From the NCBI GenBank assembly GCA_004194705.1, contig SADC01001301.1, positions 310,001 through 374,000 on the forward strand: a stretch of DNA of 64,000 nt, given 5' to 3'. A program made the translations under genes and the position numbers. The first letter of the stretch is position 1. Each line of letters opens with the position of its first letter. Below the pieces are notes generated by a model that made no database searches, was not told the DNA's origin, and saw only the letters and a list, made by a program, of their open reading frames with translations. Shown here piece after piece: positions 1 through 13,000 of the stretch. The stretch comes from Ditylenchus dipsaci. Lineage: Eukaryota; Nematoda; Chromadorea; Rhabditida; Anguinidae.

Positions 1-3000
1 TAGGAAATATACCCTCACTAGATCGACGCTTGACAGCGTTTCGAGTGCATCCATTGCCTTCTAAATTGCTGCTTCTTTTCGATTGTCGACTACCTGAGGC
101 ATGGGCATGCGAGCTGGAGGGTCTAGAAGGAGAAGTGGATGAAAAACAGCCGTAGTCTCTGCTTTGGCTTGCATTGATTTTTCCGTTCATGGTTTCCAGT
201 GAAGAGTCCTTCAATTAAATGTTAAATGCAAATTTAAAAATATAAACACCGTATTTCTTCTAATAGACGAGCCCGCCCATCTATTTTCCAACCTCCACAA
301 GGATCTCGTCTATAATGGCTCGTTCACGGACTGCGACTTAGACTGAGACTAAGAGGTGTTCATGTAGCCAAAATAGTCTCAGTCTAAGTCTAAGTCGCAG
401 TCCGTGAACGAGCCATAAGAAAAAATACAAAGGGAATACCTTTGAAATATTTGCTAACATTTCTACGAACTGCTGTATTTTGAGCAACATCCACAATTGC
501 TTGTTAGAGCTAAGCAGAGTGGGCACAAATGCTCTACCTGCAAATATTAATATTTTGTCATTACTAGTTTTTATAAAATTTCGGTTTGACCTTTCCACAG
601 CCTCGTTGGTCTTTCCATCTTGCACAAGCCTAATGGATGTCAAAGTATTTAGTTATTTTATTATGTATGTATACCTTATTATACTTCTGCGAGAATCCAT
701 CTCTTCCTGTATAGCCTCATGAACAGTTTTTACCACTGATCGACGACTGGATTGGGCCGTGTTAGAGTGCTCACAGCTATTCTCCAAGATCACGTTCAAA
801 GAGGACCTGCCTCCTACTTTAGGACCTCCACCAAATTCCGTTTTGCAAGGGACAGGCTGGGAAAGACCAGTTGTTTTGTTAAAAGCTTCCAGAGCTTGAG
901 AGTAGCCTTCATGAGCCAGCCAAGCAGACACTGTTCTGAAAAACAGCAATATGAACGATGGGTAAAACAATTTTAAACTGATTTTTTTTAATATTTTTCG
1001 CACCCATGATCATGGATGCTGTACAGAGTTATAAGTGAAGCTGGAAATTTCAGAGGAAGATTTGCTACTAGAATTCAGTATTGTGGTACTAGAATTAAGT
1101 ATTACCCGTTTTCTACAATGTATGTTTTGAAAATTTCATCTGATTTTTCTGAAAAATTCATATTTGATTCGTCTCACAGAGGATTCAAAAGCCACAGAGT
1201 GTTTTCGTTTTAGTAAAATGGTTTTACTGTTCATTCCTGCATTTATTTATGTTATAAGCGGTCTTTTTTTCTCTCTCTGCTCGCGCTAGAAACGAGTACA
1301 AATTACTTGTAAATAAAGATTTGAAAATGATTCATTATCCGAACTTACAACTAATTAGGGTAAATACCGCTTAAATACCGTAAATGGTAAATGCCCGAGA
1401 TTTAACCCAAATAGATTTTAGCCGGCTAAACGCACAACCATTGATAACGTACCTCTCGATACAACTCATCCTTGAGGCATTTTCGGTTGGTTGCCAATGT
1501 GCTTTGTAATTGTAAAGCTCTTTTGAATGGAACCCTGATATATCGCATTCTTGATACAGCGTAACCCTCGATATCCAACTCTATTAAAAGACTGTGCTCA
1601 CGGTGGTCTGGTGGTCTTCCGAAAAATTTTCCTGATCGTTGGTTTCAGAGGCGTATGCAGAAAAAATTTTCAGGAAGGGGGGGGGGCTAAAGCCCCCAGA
1701 GGTAATTTTACCTACACCGTTTTCGAGTTTTATGGTGTTTTCAAAATGAAATAAAAAAATTCAGGGGGGGGGCTTTAGCCCGGTTAGTCCCCCCACTGGA
1801 TACGTCCCTGGTTGGATTGCTGTACGGATTTTTTAACTTGGTTTCTAACAAAACTAAAGCTAAAATCAAATTCTAGGCCTTGTTTTGTTAGAAACCAAGT
1901 TGAAAAACAAAAAGTTGAAAAAGATTTGAATTGGCGGGGACCACCAGACCACTGTGAACATGGTTCTTTAATCACTCCAGTTATAACACACACGTTTGAA
2001 TTTCATGGTGAGATGTCAAAGAGGACATTTTTTATCACTAACATTTTTCTGCATTTTGCAAGTTCCTGTACGGTTGTCTCATTTCGACCATTTTAAAAAC
2101 TCGATAAACAACCCTCAATAAACAATATTGTTTATTGATTAACAGTTGGGAAATGTGTATTATAAATTTGTAGGACCTTTCGAACTGGCCGATTACGTTG
2201 GTCTAGGCACAACGAAATTTATCCTAGAAGTCTGGCACACAGCTTTTCCGGAAGGTATCAATTTTATTAGACTTTTTTAGACCCTCTGTTTAAACCGTCT
2301 AAGATCTTGGGCGAGAGGAGATTGATGACTATGAGATTTTTCCCGAAAAATGACCTACATACAACAGACAGACAGATCCCCACTTGAAAATGCGTCTTTT
2401 TCGACGTTTTTTTTTCAAACGAAAGCTGACATTAAGGCGAGCCCAAAAAAATTGGCGAATTTAATCAAACATGTTTTTTGGACTCACTTATACCCCTTTG
2501 AAGTCAAAAAAGATCCCAAAAAATCAAAATTTGGGGAAAAACTCGAAAATTTCATTGACAACCCCAATTCGGACATTGCCAAAGTGATTTTTTTACCCCG
2601 ATTTACCTTAGAAAGTGTTCTCAGAAAAATATTTGGAGCACTCCCAATGGCTGCCATGCCTAGCGTAACACACACAGCCATTCTAAATACTATATAAAGA
2701 CTAGGGTCTGCAGGCGCCTATGCTGTTCGGGAACATTAGTGGTTCATGTACATTAGTAGTTTGGGTATATTAATCTTCCGAGTGCGTTAATGGTTACGGT
2801 AGATCATCCACCCTACCTGTTAACCCACCTACTCTATCTCGCCTATTATCGTCTATCCTCGCATATCCTCGCCTATCTTTGCATAACTCGCATACCCTCG
2901 CCTACCGTCGCCTATCCTACCCTCGCCATCCTCGCCTACCCTCGCCTATTCTCGCCTACCCTTGCCTATCAAGACAAATAATTTGAATTTTAACAAATTT

Positions 3001-6000
3001 TCAAATTCCCGCCAAGACAAATTTTAAATTTTGGACAAACTTCAAACGCCTTTATCTCAAAATCCTGTAGGCCAAATGGCTCGCTCTCAATTTTGGTATG
3101 AATTTCAGCGTTTTAGCTATCGTTAAAAAAAGAGCGTCGAAAAATATGAATTTTGAAGCAAAATTTTGCTTGTGACCAAAATTTTGTCATTAAACGTAAC
3201 AAACACCCCCCCCCCCGACCCAAATACTATATAGAGATCTCTACCCACACTTTTAATTGTAATTTAAAAATAATAATAACTGTAGAACGGTCAATTATAC
3301 ACAACCTATAGAAAAATGTTGTACCTGTTCATCCAAAGGGCCTTTTCGGGTGGCAACTCAATAGACTGGATAGATTTGATAGTTTTGGTTTTGGCTGACT
3401 AAAAAAGGAATAGGTGTGAAAATAAAAAGTTGTGATAATTACTTGAATTTCTTTTTCAATATCGTACATAAATGGTTTCTGCCCAAAATTGGCATCAATC
3501 ATTTCTCCCACGGTCTGCATGCCTACAGTTGGGTAGAGCTCTGCGGATATAGAAACGTTTTTACTGGCTACTCCTGCAAAATATATACTACAGCCGCTAT
3601 AGTGACACTCCCAAAACTTCGTTTCCACTTAGGGTCCGACACTTTTCTTACCTCAATTTTTGAAATATCTGCCAAATCTGATTCGTCAGTATAACAGAAA
3701 AATCGTAGAGATTCTTTGGCTATATTGTACAATGGGTACCAGAAATATGTCCCCTCTTGGCCTCCCTGTTGTTTTTCTAACACTGCCTTCACAATGTAAC
3801 TTTTGAAAGTTGATTATAGGGATTAAGGTCTGATTTTTTTGATTCTGAATTTACTGGTAATTTCTGTAAATGAAAAAAGTTTTGCCGAAAAGACCCGCGG
3901 GTACTCGCTTTAGTAACACCCCTAATTCAAAAAGAGTACTCGCAGATCTTTTCGGCAAAATTGTTTTATTTTCAGAAACGACCGAAAAATTCAGAATCTC
4001 TACTATTTTTGTGATTAGACTAACGAATCAGATTCGACAAAATGTTTCAAAAGTTGAGTTAGAAAAGTGTCGAACCCTAGGTGGGAACGAACTTGAGGAG
4101 GGTGTCACTATGGCAGGAGTTGACTATATCTATATGTTTCTAAATTGTGCAATAATCAATGAATCATCAGTTAGCATTGGCAAGTTGCCAAATCTTTTAA
4201 AATATCATTTTTGTTCTTACAAACAAGCAGAACTGTAGAAGTTTTCCATACGGATTAAAAAGTAACAATAATATTTTTCAGAGGTTCCTTTGTTCGTTAA
4301 AAATTATGATGGAATAGATGGTTTGACGAAAAAGTTTAAATTTGCCGTAAAACTTTTAATAAAAAGCAGGGGTTTATTGGATTTTTAATGTAAAGTCAAA
4401 AAATTGTAAAGATCGAAAAATATAATAGCATGATATTCTTTTAAAACTTTTACAATAAAAATATCTGTATCTAATAATTATAAATCTGATTACCTAAGTT
4501 TATTCCATTCTTTGTAAAAAATATTTCTCTTGTGGCAAAATTTATGCCGCACCCCACTATGTCATCAATAGTAAAAGTTGGACCATACTCAACGCCTTTG
4601 CCTAAAAAGTTATGAGTATCTACGGTTTACATATACTTTGAAACCTGATGAGGAAAAAAAGTTGCCGTCATCTCCATGATAACCGAAAGAAATGGAGTCC
4701 CATCCTAAATTATTTGTTCCAAGTAACCCCATTATTAACTAACACGATTAATTAGTCACCTGGTAAGCGATTTAGATTCACTGACTTCTCACTAAATCCG
4801 ACTCCCATGTAACTAAAAATCCATAGTTTATTAGAGTCAGTTAAAAATAAATAATTAGCAGTCAAACCCGTGGATTCCTTTGTTGATAATTTTGATTTCA
4901 TAGTAGTAGACTATAGTGGATTTTGGGATGGGTCGATTGGCACGAACAGCAGCGGCATCCTTGTGGCTAGCACCTTTGCCTTAAATCCAGCATGTAAAAT
5001 GAACTACAGTCGACTCTCGATTTAAGGACACCCCAAAAAGTTCTTTCCCACCTAGGGTCCGACACTTTTTTAGCCCGATTTTTAAATTTTTTTTACCAGT
5101 TTTGTTTTGAAGGTCTGGTTGCAAATATTGCAAGGATTCCGGTTTTGCCGATCGTTTTTTTTAAGTCATGCACTTTCATCATTAAAAAACCAAAACCTCG
5201 ATTTGAGAACAGGCTTTTTCAAAAATCCCTGTCCTTAAATCGAGGTTTTGCTATTTTTATTTGATTTTTAAAAAACGATCGGCAAAATCGGAATCCTTGC
5301 GGTATTTTCAACCAGACTGTCGAAAAAACTGGTATGGCTTGTTCACGTTGTTAGAGTACGAGTTAGAGTTCGGGATTACGGTTACGTGAACACCTCTGAT
5401 CCTAACTCTAACTTTACCTCTAACTCGAAGGTGTTCATGTACCTCGAGTTAGAGTTAGAGTTCGAGGTTAAATTTGAAGGTGTTGATGCATATAACTTGG
5501 ATTCCCTTGTAGCTAATCCCCCAAAAGTAACTTTTAGTGGCTTTAGACGGCTTTGGGGTGAGACTGTGAGCTATATATATATATATCTAAGCTATATACA
5601 TGAAAATTTTCAAGCTTGACCTCGTACTCTAACTCGATGTACGTGAACACCATCGAGTTAGAGTTAGAGGTAGAGTTCGGGTTTTTGAGTACATGAACAC
5701 CTCTTACCCGAACTCTAACTCTAACAACGTGAACTAGCCAGTAAAGATTTGTAAAAAATCGGGCTAAAAAAAGTGTCGGACCCTAGGTGGGAACGAACTT
5801 TTTGGGTGTCCTTAAATCGAGAGTCGACTGTATCTTAAATTAGATAAAGATTTGACTGAATTGCGTTGAAGTTTAATTTTTTAAAGGGGTATCCCAGCGC
5901 GTTACAGTGCAAATTAAGCCGGAGAACATCAATTATTTAAAATTATCCCTGTTTTCACTCGTCTCGTGCAAAATCTGATATTGAAGACCTTATATTAATT

Positions 6001-6769
6001 TTAAAAGTTAGTCAGAAAACTTTCATCTGATCAGGTAGAACGCTTATAGAAAACGGTCATGAGAAAAATAAAATGCTGGTCCCCGCCTTAATTGCAGTGT
6101 AACGCGCTGGTATGCCCTTTAACAAATTTGATATGAAAAGAATCCCAGGCTCTTGGATATCCAAAAGACTTAAAGCTAGAAAAACACTGCTGGTCCCCGT
6201 CTTTTTTTCACTGTAACGGACTGGTATACCCTTTAAGTAATAATTTTGCAGCTATTATTAAATGGTATATTAAAGACTATAAATTTACAAAATTAAATGA
6301 ACTTTAGGTCAAAAACTTTGAATTTACTGTAAAATACACATCTGTGAAACAACTGTAAGCTAACAACTTACATTTGTTTTAAAATATTTTTAAATTCATC
6401 TAATATTTACAAAAGCAAACCTTTGTATCGAATACGCAGCAAATCATTGGAAATATTGAGAGAATTAAATCTGTCTGTGGCACTCCAATGTCTGGGCAGA
6501 GACTCTTTCTATAAATACAAACATCTTTTAAATCAAACATCATTCCAAAGCCAGCGTTCAACTCACCTTCATATTCACAAAAGGGTATAATCTAGCTAAA
6601 CGCTTGACCACTGCTGCCTCATCCACCTCAAACATCTCTGAGTGCGAGCCACCAACGTCATAATGCAGAGAGCTTTCGCCCAAAAAGTCCCAATTCGGTG
6701 GTTGAATTGACGTAATTGATGCGGCATAGATTCCGGAGGAGAATCATCAGCCATTGGGATGTCTTCCAT
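1..6769 (-). CDS. RANBP9: RANBP9/RANBP10 homologue (Ran-binding protein M), 3'-truncated by window edge
   Basis: Scaffold subunit of the CTLH/GID E3 ubiquitin ligase. I read 12 exons on the minus strand: 6567-6769, 6421-6508, 4868-4979, 4760-4812, 4645-4704, 4494-4601, 3443-3573, 3325-3398, 675-935, 591-629, 440-533 and 1-208. All boundaries are GT-AG and all phases join. Order: acidic N-terminus ([12 protein letters not shown]), RLARLYP box, SPRY domain ([56 protein letters not shown]), LisH ([14 protein letters not shown]), CTLH segment ([11 protein letters not shown]), then a Ser-rich tail running off the window. The first exon needs one base restored near 6734-6737 (GG) to join MEDIPM to the LYP box; otherwise translation would start at Met 6635. 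The first eleven exons then total 408 codons. The 1.4-kb and 2.4-kb introns are full of palindromic elements. RANBP9 and RANBP10 cannot be separated here. Confidence 0.95.
315..416. repeat. Palindromic MITE in RANBP9 intron
   Basis: Two arms of about 37-43 bp begin ATGGCTCGTTCACGGACTGC and end with its reverse complement, with a loop containing AGGTGTTCATGTA. A half copy of the same family lies at about 54442-54500, and related GTGTTCATGTA units occur in the 5336-5740 element and near 60840. Confidence 0.85.
1625..2000. repeat. Nested elements with poly-G ends in RANBP9 intron
   Basis: Long G runs flank a GGCTTTAGCCC palindrome and an AATTTTACCTACACCGTTTT tract also found in the 31.1-kb and 56.6-kb elements. 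An inner palindrome (GTACGGATTTTTTAACTTGG and its inverse, about 1812-1905) recurs at 26257-26384. Confidence 0.6.
2835..2975. repeat. CCTCGCCTAYC minisatellite
   Basis: Imperfect tandem array of about 11-bp units reading CCTCGCCTACC or CCTCGCCTATC, roughly a dozen copies, inside the large RANBP9 intron. No coding potential is seen. The rest of this intron (936-3324) holds element relics only. Confidence 0.75.
3599..4112. repeat. Palindromic TIR element in RANBP9 intron
   Basis: Ends read AGTGACACTCCCAAAAC and the inverse GGAGGGTGTCACT. Just inside lie inverted copies of the box TTAGGGTCCGACACTTTT, shared with the elements at 5007, 8309 and 29495. Inner arms and a GCCGAAAAGACCCGCGGGTA core make a long hairpin. 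Confidence 0.75.
5007..5830. mobile_element. Pogo/Tigger-type MITE (GGACACC subfamily) with a nested second element
   Basis: Terminal inverted repeats start CAGTCGACTCTCGATTTAAG and end with the exact inverse, flanked by TA on both sides as expected for Tc1/mariner-pogo insertions. Inside each end is a CCTAGGGTCCGACAC box and a long inner arm. A second palindrome (GGCTTGTTCACGTTGTTAGAG to its inverse, about 5336-5740) is inserted in the middle. It lies in a RANBP9 intron and has no transposase. Confidence 0.9.
5880..6240. repeat. TTAAAGGGG-ended MITE with a triplicated end
   Basis: Left end TTAAAGGGGTATCCCAGCGC pairs with inverse copies at 6075-6122 and again at 6190-6236 (GGTATACCCTTTAA), so one end is present twice. 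A cousin with TTAAAGGGGCATG ends is at 59223-59460. Confidence 0.7.
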
Positions 6770-6878
6770 ATTGAAGCTATAAGTCAGCTGGTATATTTTA
6801 GAAAACACTAATTTGTACTAGTAGCAAATGACCAAAGGACAATCGATCTAATTTTGTTGGTCACACTTATTATTTGTC

Positions 6879-7960
6879 TTGCTGTCTCTGTGTCTATGCA
6901 CTCTATTTAAATTTCCCTGTGGGACAAAAGTGTGTATGAGTGAAGCATTGAGGGATGCATTTGGTCAAATTGTTCAAAATTTGTATTGGTTTCGGGTTAA
7001 AAATAGAGACTGTTGTCCGGCAAGCTCATACACATTTGAAGTTTTCGAAACCAGACTCGTACCAAATCCGAAACCAGCCTCCTCAGCCGATTTTTCAATT
7101 TTTACCAACACATCTTGGTTTCCTATACTTTTCGAAAAATTAAAAGAATCAATTGTTTCTTGCTCTTGTAGTCATTTAGATGTCAAAACTTTAAATAATA
7201 AAATTATTTACAGAACTGTTCCTGAAAATTTTCAAAAGCCATACTGGAAGAGGAAGCTAATTTATCCGAAAAGTCTATGGAATCTAGATGATTTCCTATG
7301 CCATTTTAAAAATTTAAAAATTTGTTTGTTAATTGACCTGACAAAAGGTCGTCAAATTCGAGCTATTTTAACTCTAACTTTCGACTTGTAGAATTAAAAA
7401 AGTTTGGAACTTTTCAAGTCTGAAACTGACCTTTTATAATAATATACTAATAGAGATTGTAAGGTTAAGCTGGCAAACCGATCTATTTAAAAAAAAAAGC
7501 TGTTTTTTTGTTGCTTACAAGTCACATGCAAGAACTAGGACCAAAGTCCGGTAATAGTTTTAACAGGTAAATAATATGTAAGTAAGTGAAGACTTATGAT
7601 CTATTAAAGCATAACTTTTTGTGCACTTCATATGGGTTCGAAACAATCATAAAAAGGCCAAAAACACTCCCCGTAAACAACTTGGTTAAAAAAGTTATCA
7701 CACAACAAATATTCAAAACTGCAAAACTATTCCCGTTTTTTCCAAACATATCATGGGCGTGTCAATACCATTTGCCAAAATCAATCTTCAAACGCAAAAT
7801 TGTCCTGAGCGGAATGCATAAAAACAACCTTCTGTAGATTCGATGTTGATTCTTTCGGTAGTTTTCAATTATTCCTGCTCTCCTTTGCGAAATTTATAAA
7901 TCATCCTCTGTATTCATCAATTTGCTTTCAGCAATCCACTCATTAACCTAAACTGACAAT
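6879..7960. other. Intergenic stretch, RANBP9 to RPS29
   Basis: Divergent intergenic region that should hold both promoters. The longest ORF (6879-7391, 170 codons) has no recognisable motif and I do not call it a gene. No clear TATA box or repeat is seen. Confidence 0.5.
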
Positions 7961-9028
7961 ATGGTGCATGAAAACATCTGGTTTTCTCGTCCAAGAACCT
8001 ATGGGTGAGTCAATAATACGTTTTTTGGATATATTTTTTATTAATATTCGAGCCCATTTAAATAAGGTGAATTCAAATCTGACATACCATATTTCCTTTA
8101 AAATAAGCCCTCTCCACAACCCATATTTTGTACGCAAAGCTCCTTTACTCGTATTTCAAAATTTTCTTCATGTTACACGACCTCACAAATGAAAGTCCTG
8201 AATCTCAACTAACTATAATTCGCAGGTGGAGCTTAAAAAATCTTAGAAAAATAGTGTAATCGAGAAAAAGGTTTGTTTACAAAACACGGGTTTTGAGAAG
8301 GGCTTATACAGTCGACTCCCGATTATTGTACACCCCAAAAAATCGTTCCCGCCCAGGGCCCGACACTTTTTTAGCCCGATTTTCGAAATCTTTTGTCAGT
8401 TCTGATTCGTGAATGATTCTGATTTTGCAAGGATTCCGATTTTGCCGATCGTTTCTACAAAATACTTCAGATTTGCATTTAGACCGGCAACCCCGATTTA
8501 GTGTACACCTAAATTTGAAAGACGGTGTACACTAAATCGGCGGTTGCCGTCTAAATGCAAATCTGAAGTATTTTTTAGAAACGATCGGCAAAGTCGGAAT
8601 CCTTGCGATATTTTGAACTGGACTGACGAACTGGGCGGGAACGAACTTTTAGGGTGTACACTAAATCGGGAGTCGACTGTATTAGAAAAAATACGGTACT
8701 TTCTGTGAATATTTCATTGAAATCCTGGCCTGAATTGGAATAGGACAGGTTTAAAATTCTGGCGCGATTTGAACAATCCTAATTTCAAATGGCCCAATTA
8801 GTCATTTATATTGTGGTTTTCATCATTGTTTCGACTATTTAAGTTTAATTTAAAAAATCCACGCGTAATTCGAAATTTACTTTAATTTTTTCTGATTTTA
8901 GACCTGGTTCTCGTTCGTGCCGTGTGTGCTCCAACCATCACGGTCTCATCCGCAAATACAGCTTGAACTTGTGCCGCAGATGCTTCCGAGAATATTCCGC
9001 TGACATTGGATTCAAGAAGCTGGACTAG
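7961..9028 (+). CDS. RPS29: Small ribosomal subunit protein uS14 (RPS29)
   Basis: Two coding exons, 7961-8004 and 8902-9028, join across a GT-AG intron to give 56 residues, the usual eukaryotic length. The first exon encodes [15 protein letters not shown]; the second encodes the C2-C2 zinc finger ([14 protein letters not shown], then LCRRCFREY) and the family ending DIGFKKLD before TAG. The frame is intact. An AG at 7930-7931 after a pyrimidine tract suggests a further 5'-UTR intron. The 897-bp coding intron holds the MITE at 8309-8679. An AATAAA signal follows at about 9110. Confidence 0.98.
8309..8679. mobile_element. Pogo/Tigger-type MITE (TGTACACC subfamily) in RPS29 intron
   Basis: Ends CAGTCGACTCCCGATTATTG and the near-exact inverse ACTAAATCGGGAGTCGACTG, flanked by TA. 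The inner GGGCCCGACACTTTT box and GCCGATCGTTT arm match the 5007 and 29495 elements. The loop contains GTGTACACTAAATCGG twice in inverse. Confidence 0.9.
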
Positions 9029-9107
9029 ATCAAGAAGAATGTCTTTTCTTGTCTTTATCTTCTTATCTCCTGCTGTTACTGTTGTTGACATGATTTGATG
9101 ATAAGCG

Positions 9108-9114
9108 CAAATAA
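9108..9114 (+). terminator. Probable RPS29 polyadenylation signal
   Basis: AATAAA about 80 bp after the RPS29 stop codon. Confidence 0.6.
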
Positions 9115-9272
9115 ACTGTTGTTTTTTCGGTTCATTATTTTTGTGTATTTGAACGGGGAGATCATCCTGCACTTATTTCTTGAACAAATTTGCGAAAATT
9201 TTAAAATCCTTTTTACGAGTATTTCATTTGCGACGATTTTATGCGGCAATAAAAATTTTCTATAATCGAATT

Positions 9273-9487
9273 GGCTCTAGTAAAGAATGCGTTTCCATTT
9301 TTGCCTTGGTTCCCCTGTTCATTATGGTTATTGTAACATTGTGATTATGGTGATCATGGTTATAATGGTTAACATCATCACCTTAACCATGATCATCTTC
9401 ACAACAACAGGGGATCAAGCTGTTTTTCACGAAAAAACAACAGGGGGGACCAAGGCAAAAAATGGAAACGCATTCTTTACTAGAGCC
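9273..9487. repeat. MITE with GGCTCTAGTAAAG ends
   Basis: The left end GGCTCTAGTAAAGAATGCG is inverted at the right end; both lead into TTTTTGCCTTGGT then a C/G run. The middle is a short ATGGTTA/TAACCAT palindromic tract. The same family lies at 21312-21710. Confidence 0.8.
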
Positions 9488-9839
9488 GGAATTTCAAAAA
9501 TTTGTAAAACAGATAGACAAATTTTTAATGAAAAGAATTTGCTTGGTTCCTTCTTAGGTTTGTCCAGATTTATCTAAACTAGAAGATTGACACACGGCCC
9601 AAACTGCAGAGAAGACCAAGCAAATATTGTATACCATGCAAACTGAGTCCATCTGCGTTTGCATATTTTCAAAACTTGATCATAGAAGAAGTTTATAGCC
9701 GTGTCAAATCGTTCAAAATTGGTGAATCACCTTATATTAAAAATTTAGTCCCGACGCTTGTAAATTAATCACGCATTCCCCGCACTGCCCCCCCCCGCTC
9801 ACAGCTTGATAAATCTTGACAAATCACTCGAAAGTGAGT

Positions 9840-9985
9840 CAGGATGCATGAAGGGGGCTTGGAGTTGAGATGCGCACACCCACATACCTTAGACACAGAT
9901 CACTCGAAAGTGACTGTGGATGCATAAAAATGTATGCATACCAGAATTTCTTTATGTATATGCAAGTAGCGTCAGAAATTCTTTT
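9840..9985. repeat. Half copy of the CTCGAAAGTGACT element family
   Basis: Contains GATGCGCACACCCACATACC, CACTCGAAAGTGACTGTGG and ATGCATACCAGA, the right half of the elements at 36430-37020 and 56860-57125. It sits just upstream of PUM3. Confidence 0.7.
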
Positions 9986-10050
9986 TTTTAAATCATTCTT
10001 TACTTTTTTGCTAGTGCCTGCAAATACATTTCTCATTAAAATTTTTATAG

Positions 10051-13000
10051 ATGGTTGTCAAACGAGGCACTATGCCAAAAAAGCTCTCTAAATCCTCCAT
10101 TAAAAAAGGTATCAAAAAGGTGAAAGGCAAAGCAGGCAAAAAGATCAACAAAAAGAAGCCAACCACAGCACAAGTCTCAGTCAAAAGTACTCCGTCGCTA
10201 GTAAACCCAAAAAAAGAGTGTCATTTGCAAAAGCACTAGAGCAAAGTAAAATTATTGGTGACTTGCTTGCCCCTGAACTTCCAGAATCTTTTGAAACTCC
10301 TACTACCACTAAGAGTATTCTGCGTAAAAAATTGGAATCCTCGGCTAGCAGTGCTGTTCAGCAAATTAGTAGCAATGCTGAAGCAAAGGAAGAAGAGAAT
10401 GTTCCGGAGCTAATCTCTGAGCCACTTCCGAAAGCTGAGAAGAAATTGCACAAAGTGAAGTTAGGCACAGGCAAATCTCAAAACAAAACCGGTGCCACCA
10501 TCAAAAATCCACCAAAGAAATCATGGCACAAATGAACAAGCAGGAACGCAAGGCTTTTCTTTTGACTTTGGCTGAGAAAAAGAAGAACTATCCGATAATG
10601 AAGGAGGCCAAATTGTTGTGGGAGACACTCAGAAGGTTGTTTTAATATTGAGAGGAAGTCTTTCAAATAGTTAAATTAACCAAAAAGTTACAGTTTATAA
10701 CCCAAAAATGTTTTAGCTCCAAATGTAAAGGAGCTGAAAAAGAAGAGCTTCTCAACAAACTCATGAATGTGGTGAGTGGAAATGCAAAGGAAATCATTTT
10801 CTCGCACTCAACCTCAAGAGTCATCCAATTCCTGGTGACCCAAAAGAAAGAGACCATCAGAAATGAGTTATTTGAAGAATTGACACCTGAAATTGTGAGG
10901 ATGGCCAAATCCAAATATGCCAAGTTCTTTGTGGCTAAAATGCTAAAATATGGGTAAGTATAAACAATTATTTGGAACGATTCAGTTACAACTTAAAATA
11001 ATATTCCGTTTGCAGATCCAAACACCAGCGAGATCTGGTGCTCAATGCATTCCAAGGCCACTGCGTCAATCTCTTCAAAATATCTACGGCCGCTCAACTA
11101 CTGGACACTGCTTTCAATGAGTAAGTTTTAAATACCTTTTTTTGTTAAATATTCATTCTTTGGTCTTGTAGGTATGCAAACGCTGCCCAACGCTTTTCGA
11201 TTATCAGTGAATTTTATGGTCCCGAATATGTTCTCTTCAAGTAGAAACTTGTTTAAAAACAGACTTTTTCGGCAAAATTTTTTTTGACTTCGCGACTTTT
11301 GCCGCGTAGCTAATAGGTTAGGATCTAGTCGGTTGACCGAAAACCGCGTTTTTTATTTGGTCGATGAATCCAAACCAAAAACAGAGAACCCGGCACTGGT
11401 TAAAGCCGGGAAACCCTAATAGTGTGTTTAAGTTAATTTATTAATCCTTTCGTGTCGAGACTATCTCCTTGGCAGCTTTCAGGCCTCCTTTAAACCTGGA
11501 AACCAGATTAATATATATAAACTACAAATATTTTTTTAGCATGAACTAGGAAACCTGAGCTCTCTCAAGCAAATAGCCCAAAAACAGCCAGAAAAGGTGG
11601 TTCCAATAATGCAAAACTTGGAGAATGTGTTGGAGAACTGTGTAATCAAGTAAATTTAACCTATAATTCTTGCTTGTTTGACATGTGGTGTTCAGAGAGA
11701 CCCTCAAACTTTCACTTACCCATCGTCTACTCCTCGACTATCTCACCTATTGCAGCAAGGACCAGAAAAGCAGTATCATTGAGTCTATGAGGACCAACAT
11801 CCCAGAGATCTGCCACACTAGGTAGACCATATCAATTTATTATATAGTCAACTCTCGATTTAACGGCCCCTTTGACCCATAGTTACTGATACTTTATAGT
11901 TACTTAGACTTTTCGGACTTCCAGCCAAATTGAGCCCACGGAGGGAGCCGTAAAAGTTTAAGCCCAAGCATCAAGTTGAAATATTATTTACAGGGATGGA
12001 TCCAGAGCAGCTCTAGAATGTATTTGGAATGCTAGTGTCAAGGACAGAAAAGTTTGCATTTTGAACGACTCCATCTTACACTCATCCATTTCGTTTGCTT
12101 TTTTCAGGCTATCGTTAAAAGTTTCAAGGGATTGGCAGTAAAATCAGCCATGGACGAGTTTGCCCGTAGAGCTTTGTTTGGCATTTTCGATGTGGTTGAC
12201 GACACAGTATTGGTCAACAAGATAATAACTGAGGTATTTTATTTTTTACCCTCACCCATCACAACCAATACTAATTATATTTCAGGAAATTGGCAACAAT
12301 ATAGCTGAGGTGGTCTATGACAAGTTTGGAGTTTGGGTTCTTCACTACTTGGTACATCCTAGAGATGGAAGAGTTTTGGGCAAAGGCATGATGGAGATCC
12401 TGAGCCAGGTAATTTTTTGTTTAAATTTAAAAAAATACAATAAACAATTTGGAGAATTTAATGCCTACTACTCTGATTTTTAAAGTTTCCACATTTACTC
12501 TGAAACGACCAAAGTTTATTTGACACAATCTATTCAAAAAAGTTTTAAAAGGTGACTTGGTTGCGATTTTTGAGATGATCTTCCGAATAGTGTTTGAATG
12601 CAAAATTATTTTTGTCCGTTTTTAAGTGCGTACTAGGAATGTGTTGCAGCTTTTTTTTTCAACTCTCCAATACGATAAGTGTGGGTAATTTATATGTGAG
12701 AAAATTTACTTAGAAGCATCCACCGCCTCCTGAGATAATAAAGGGCTTAGGAGCATGTAGCGGGTTTTGTGACAATTTTCGGATTCGCGCCTTTTTCAAT
12801 TCATTTAATTTCGAATGTTTGGTACCTATTTTTCAGTTTGTTTTAATTTGGGAAAGGACAATTTTTTTTCCGACTAAAACACTCTTTTTCCGACTAATTT
12901 TCCATTTGCATTTTTCTTCTATTTTTTGTCTTAATTTTTAAAATTTTTTAGCATTCACGTTCTAGCTCAGAATCTCAGCTTTTTAACGAGCTATCAAACT

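Noticed and set aside
2835..2975. CRISPR-like array from regularly recurring CCTCGCC
   Set aside because: Units are contiguous and imperfect with no unique spacers; an ordinary minisatellite in an animal intron.
6879..7391. 170-codon plus-strand ORF between RANBP9 and RPS29
   Set aside because: No motif, no splice partners with phase, composition like surrounding intergenic DNA.
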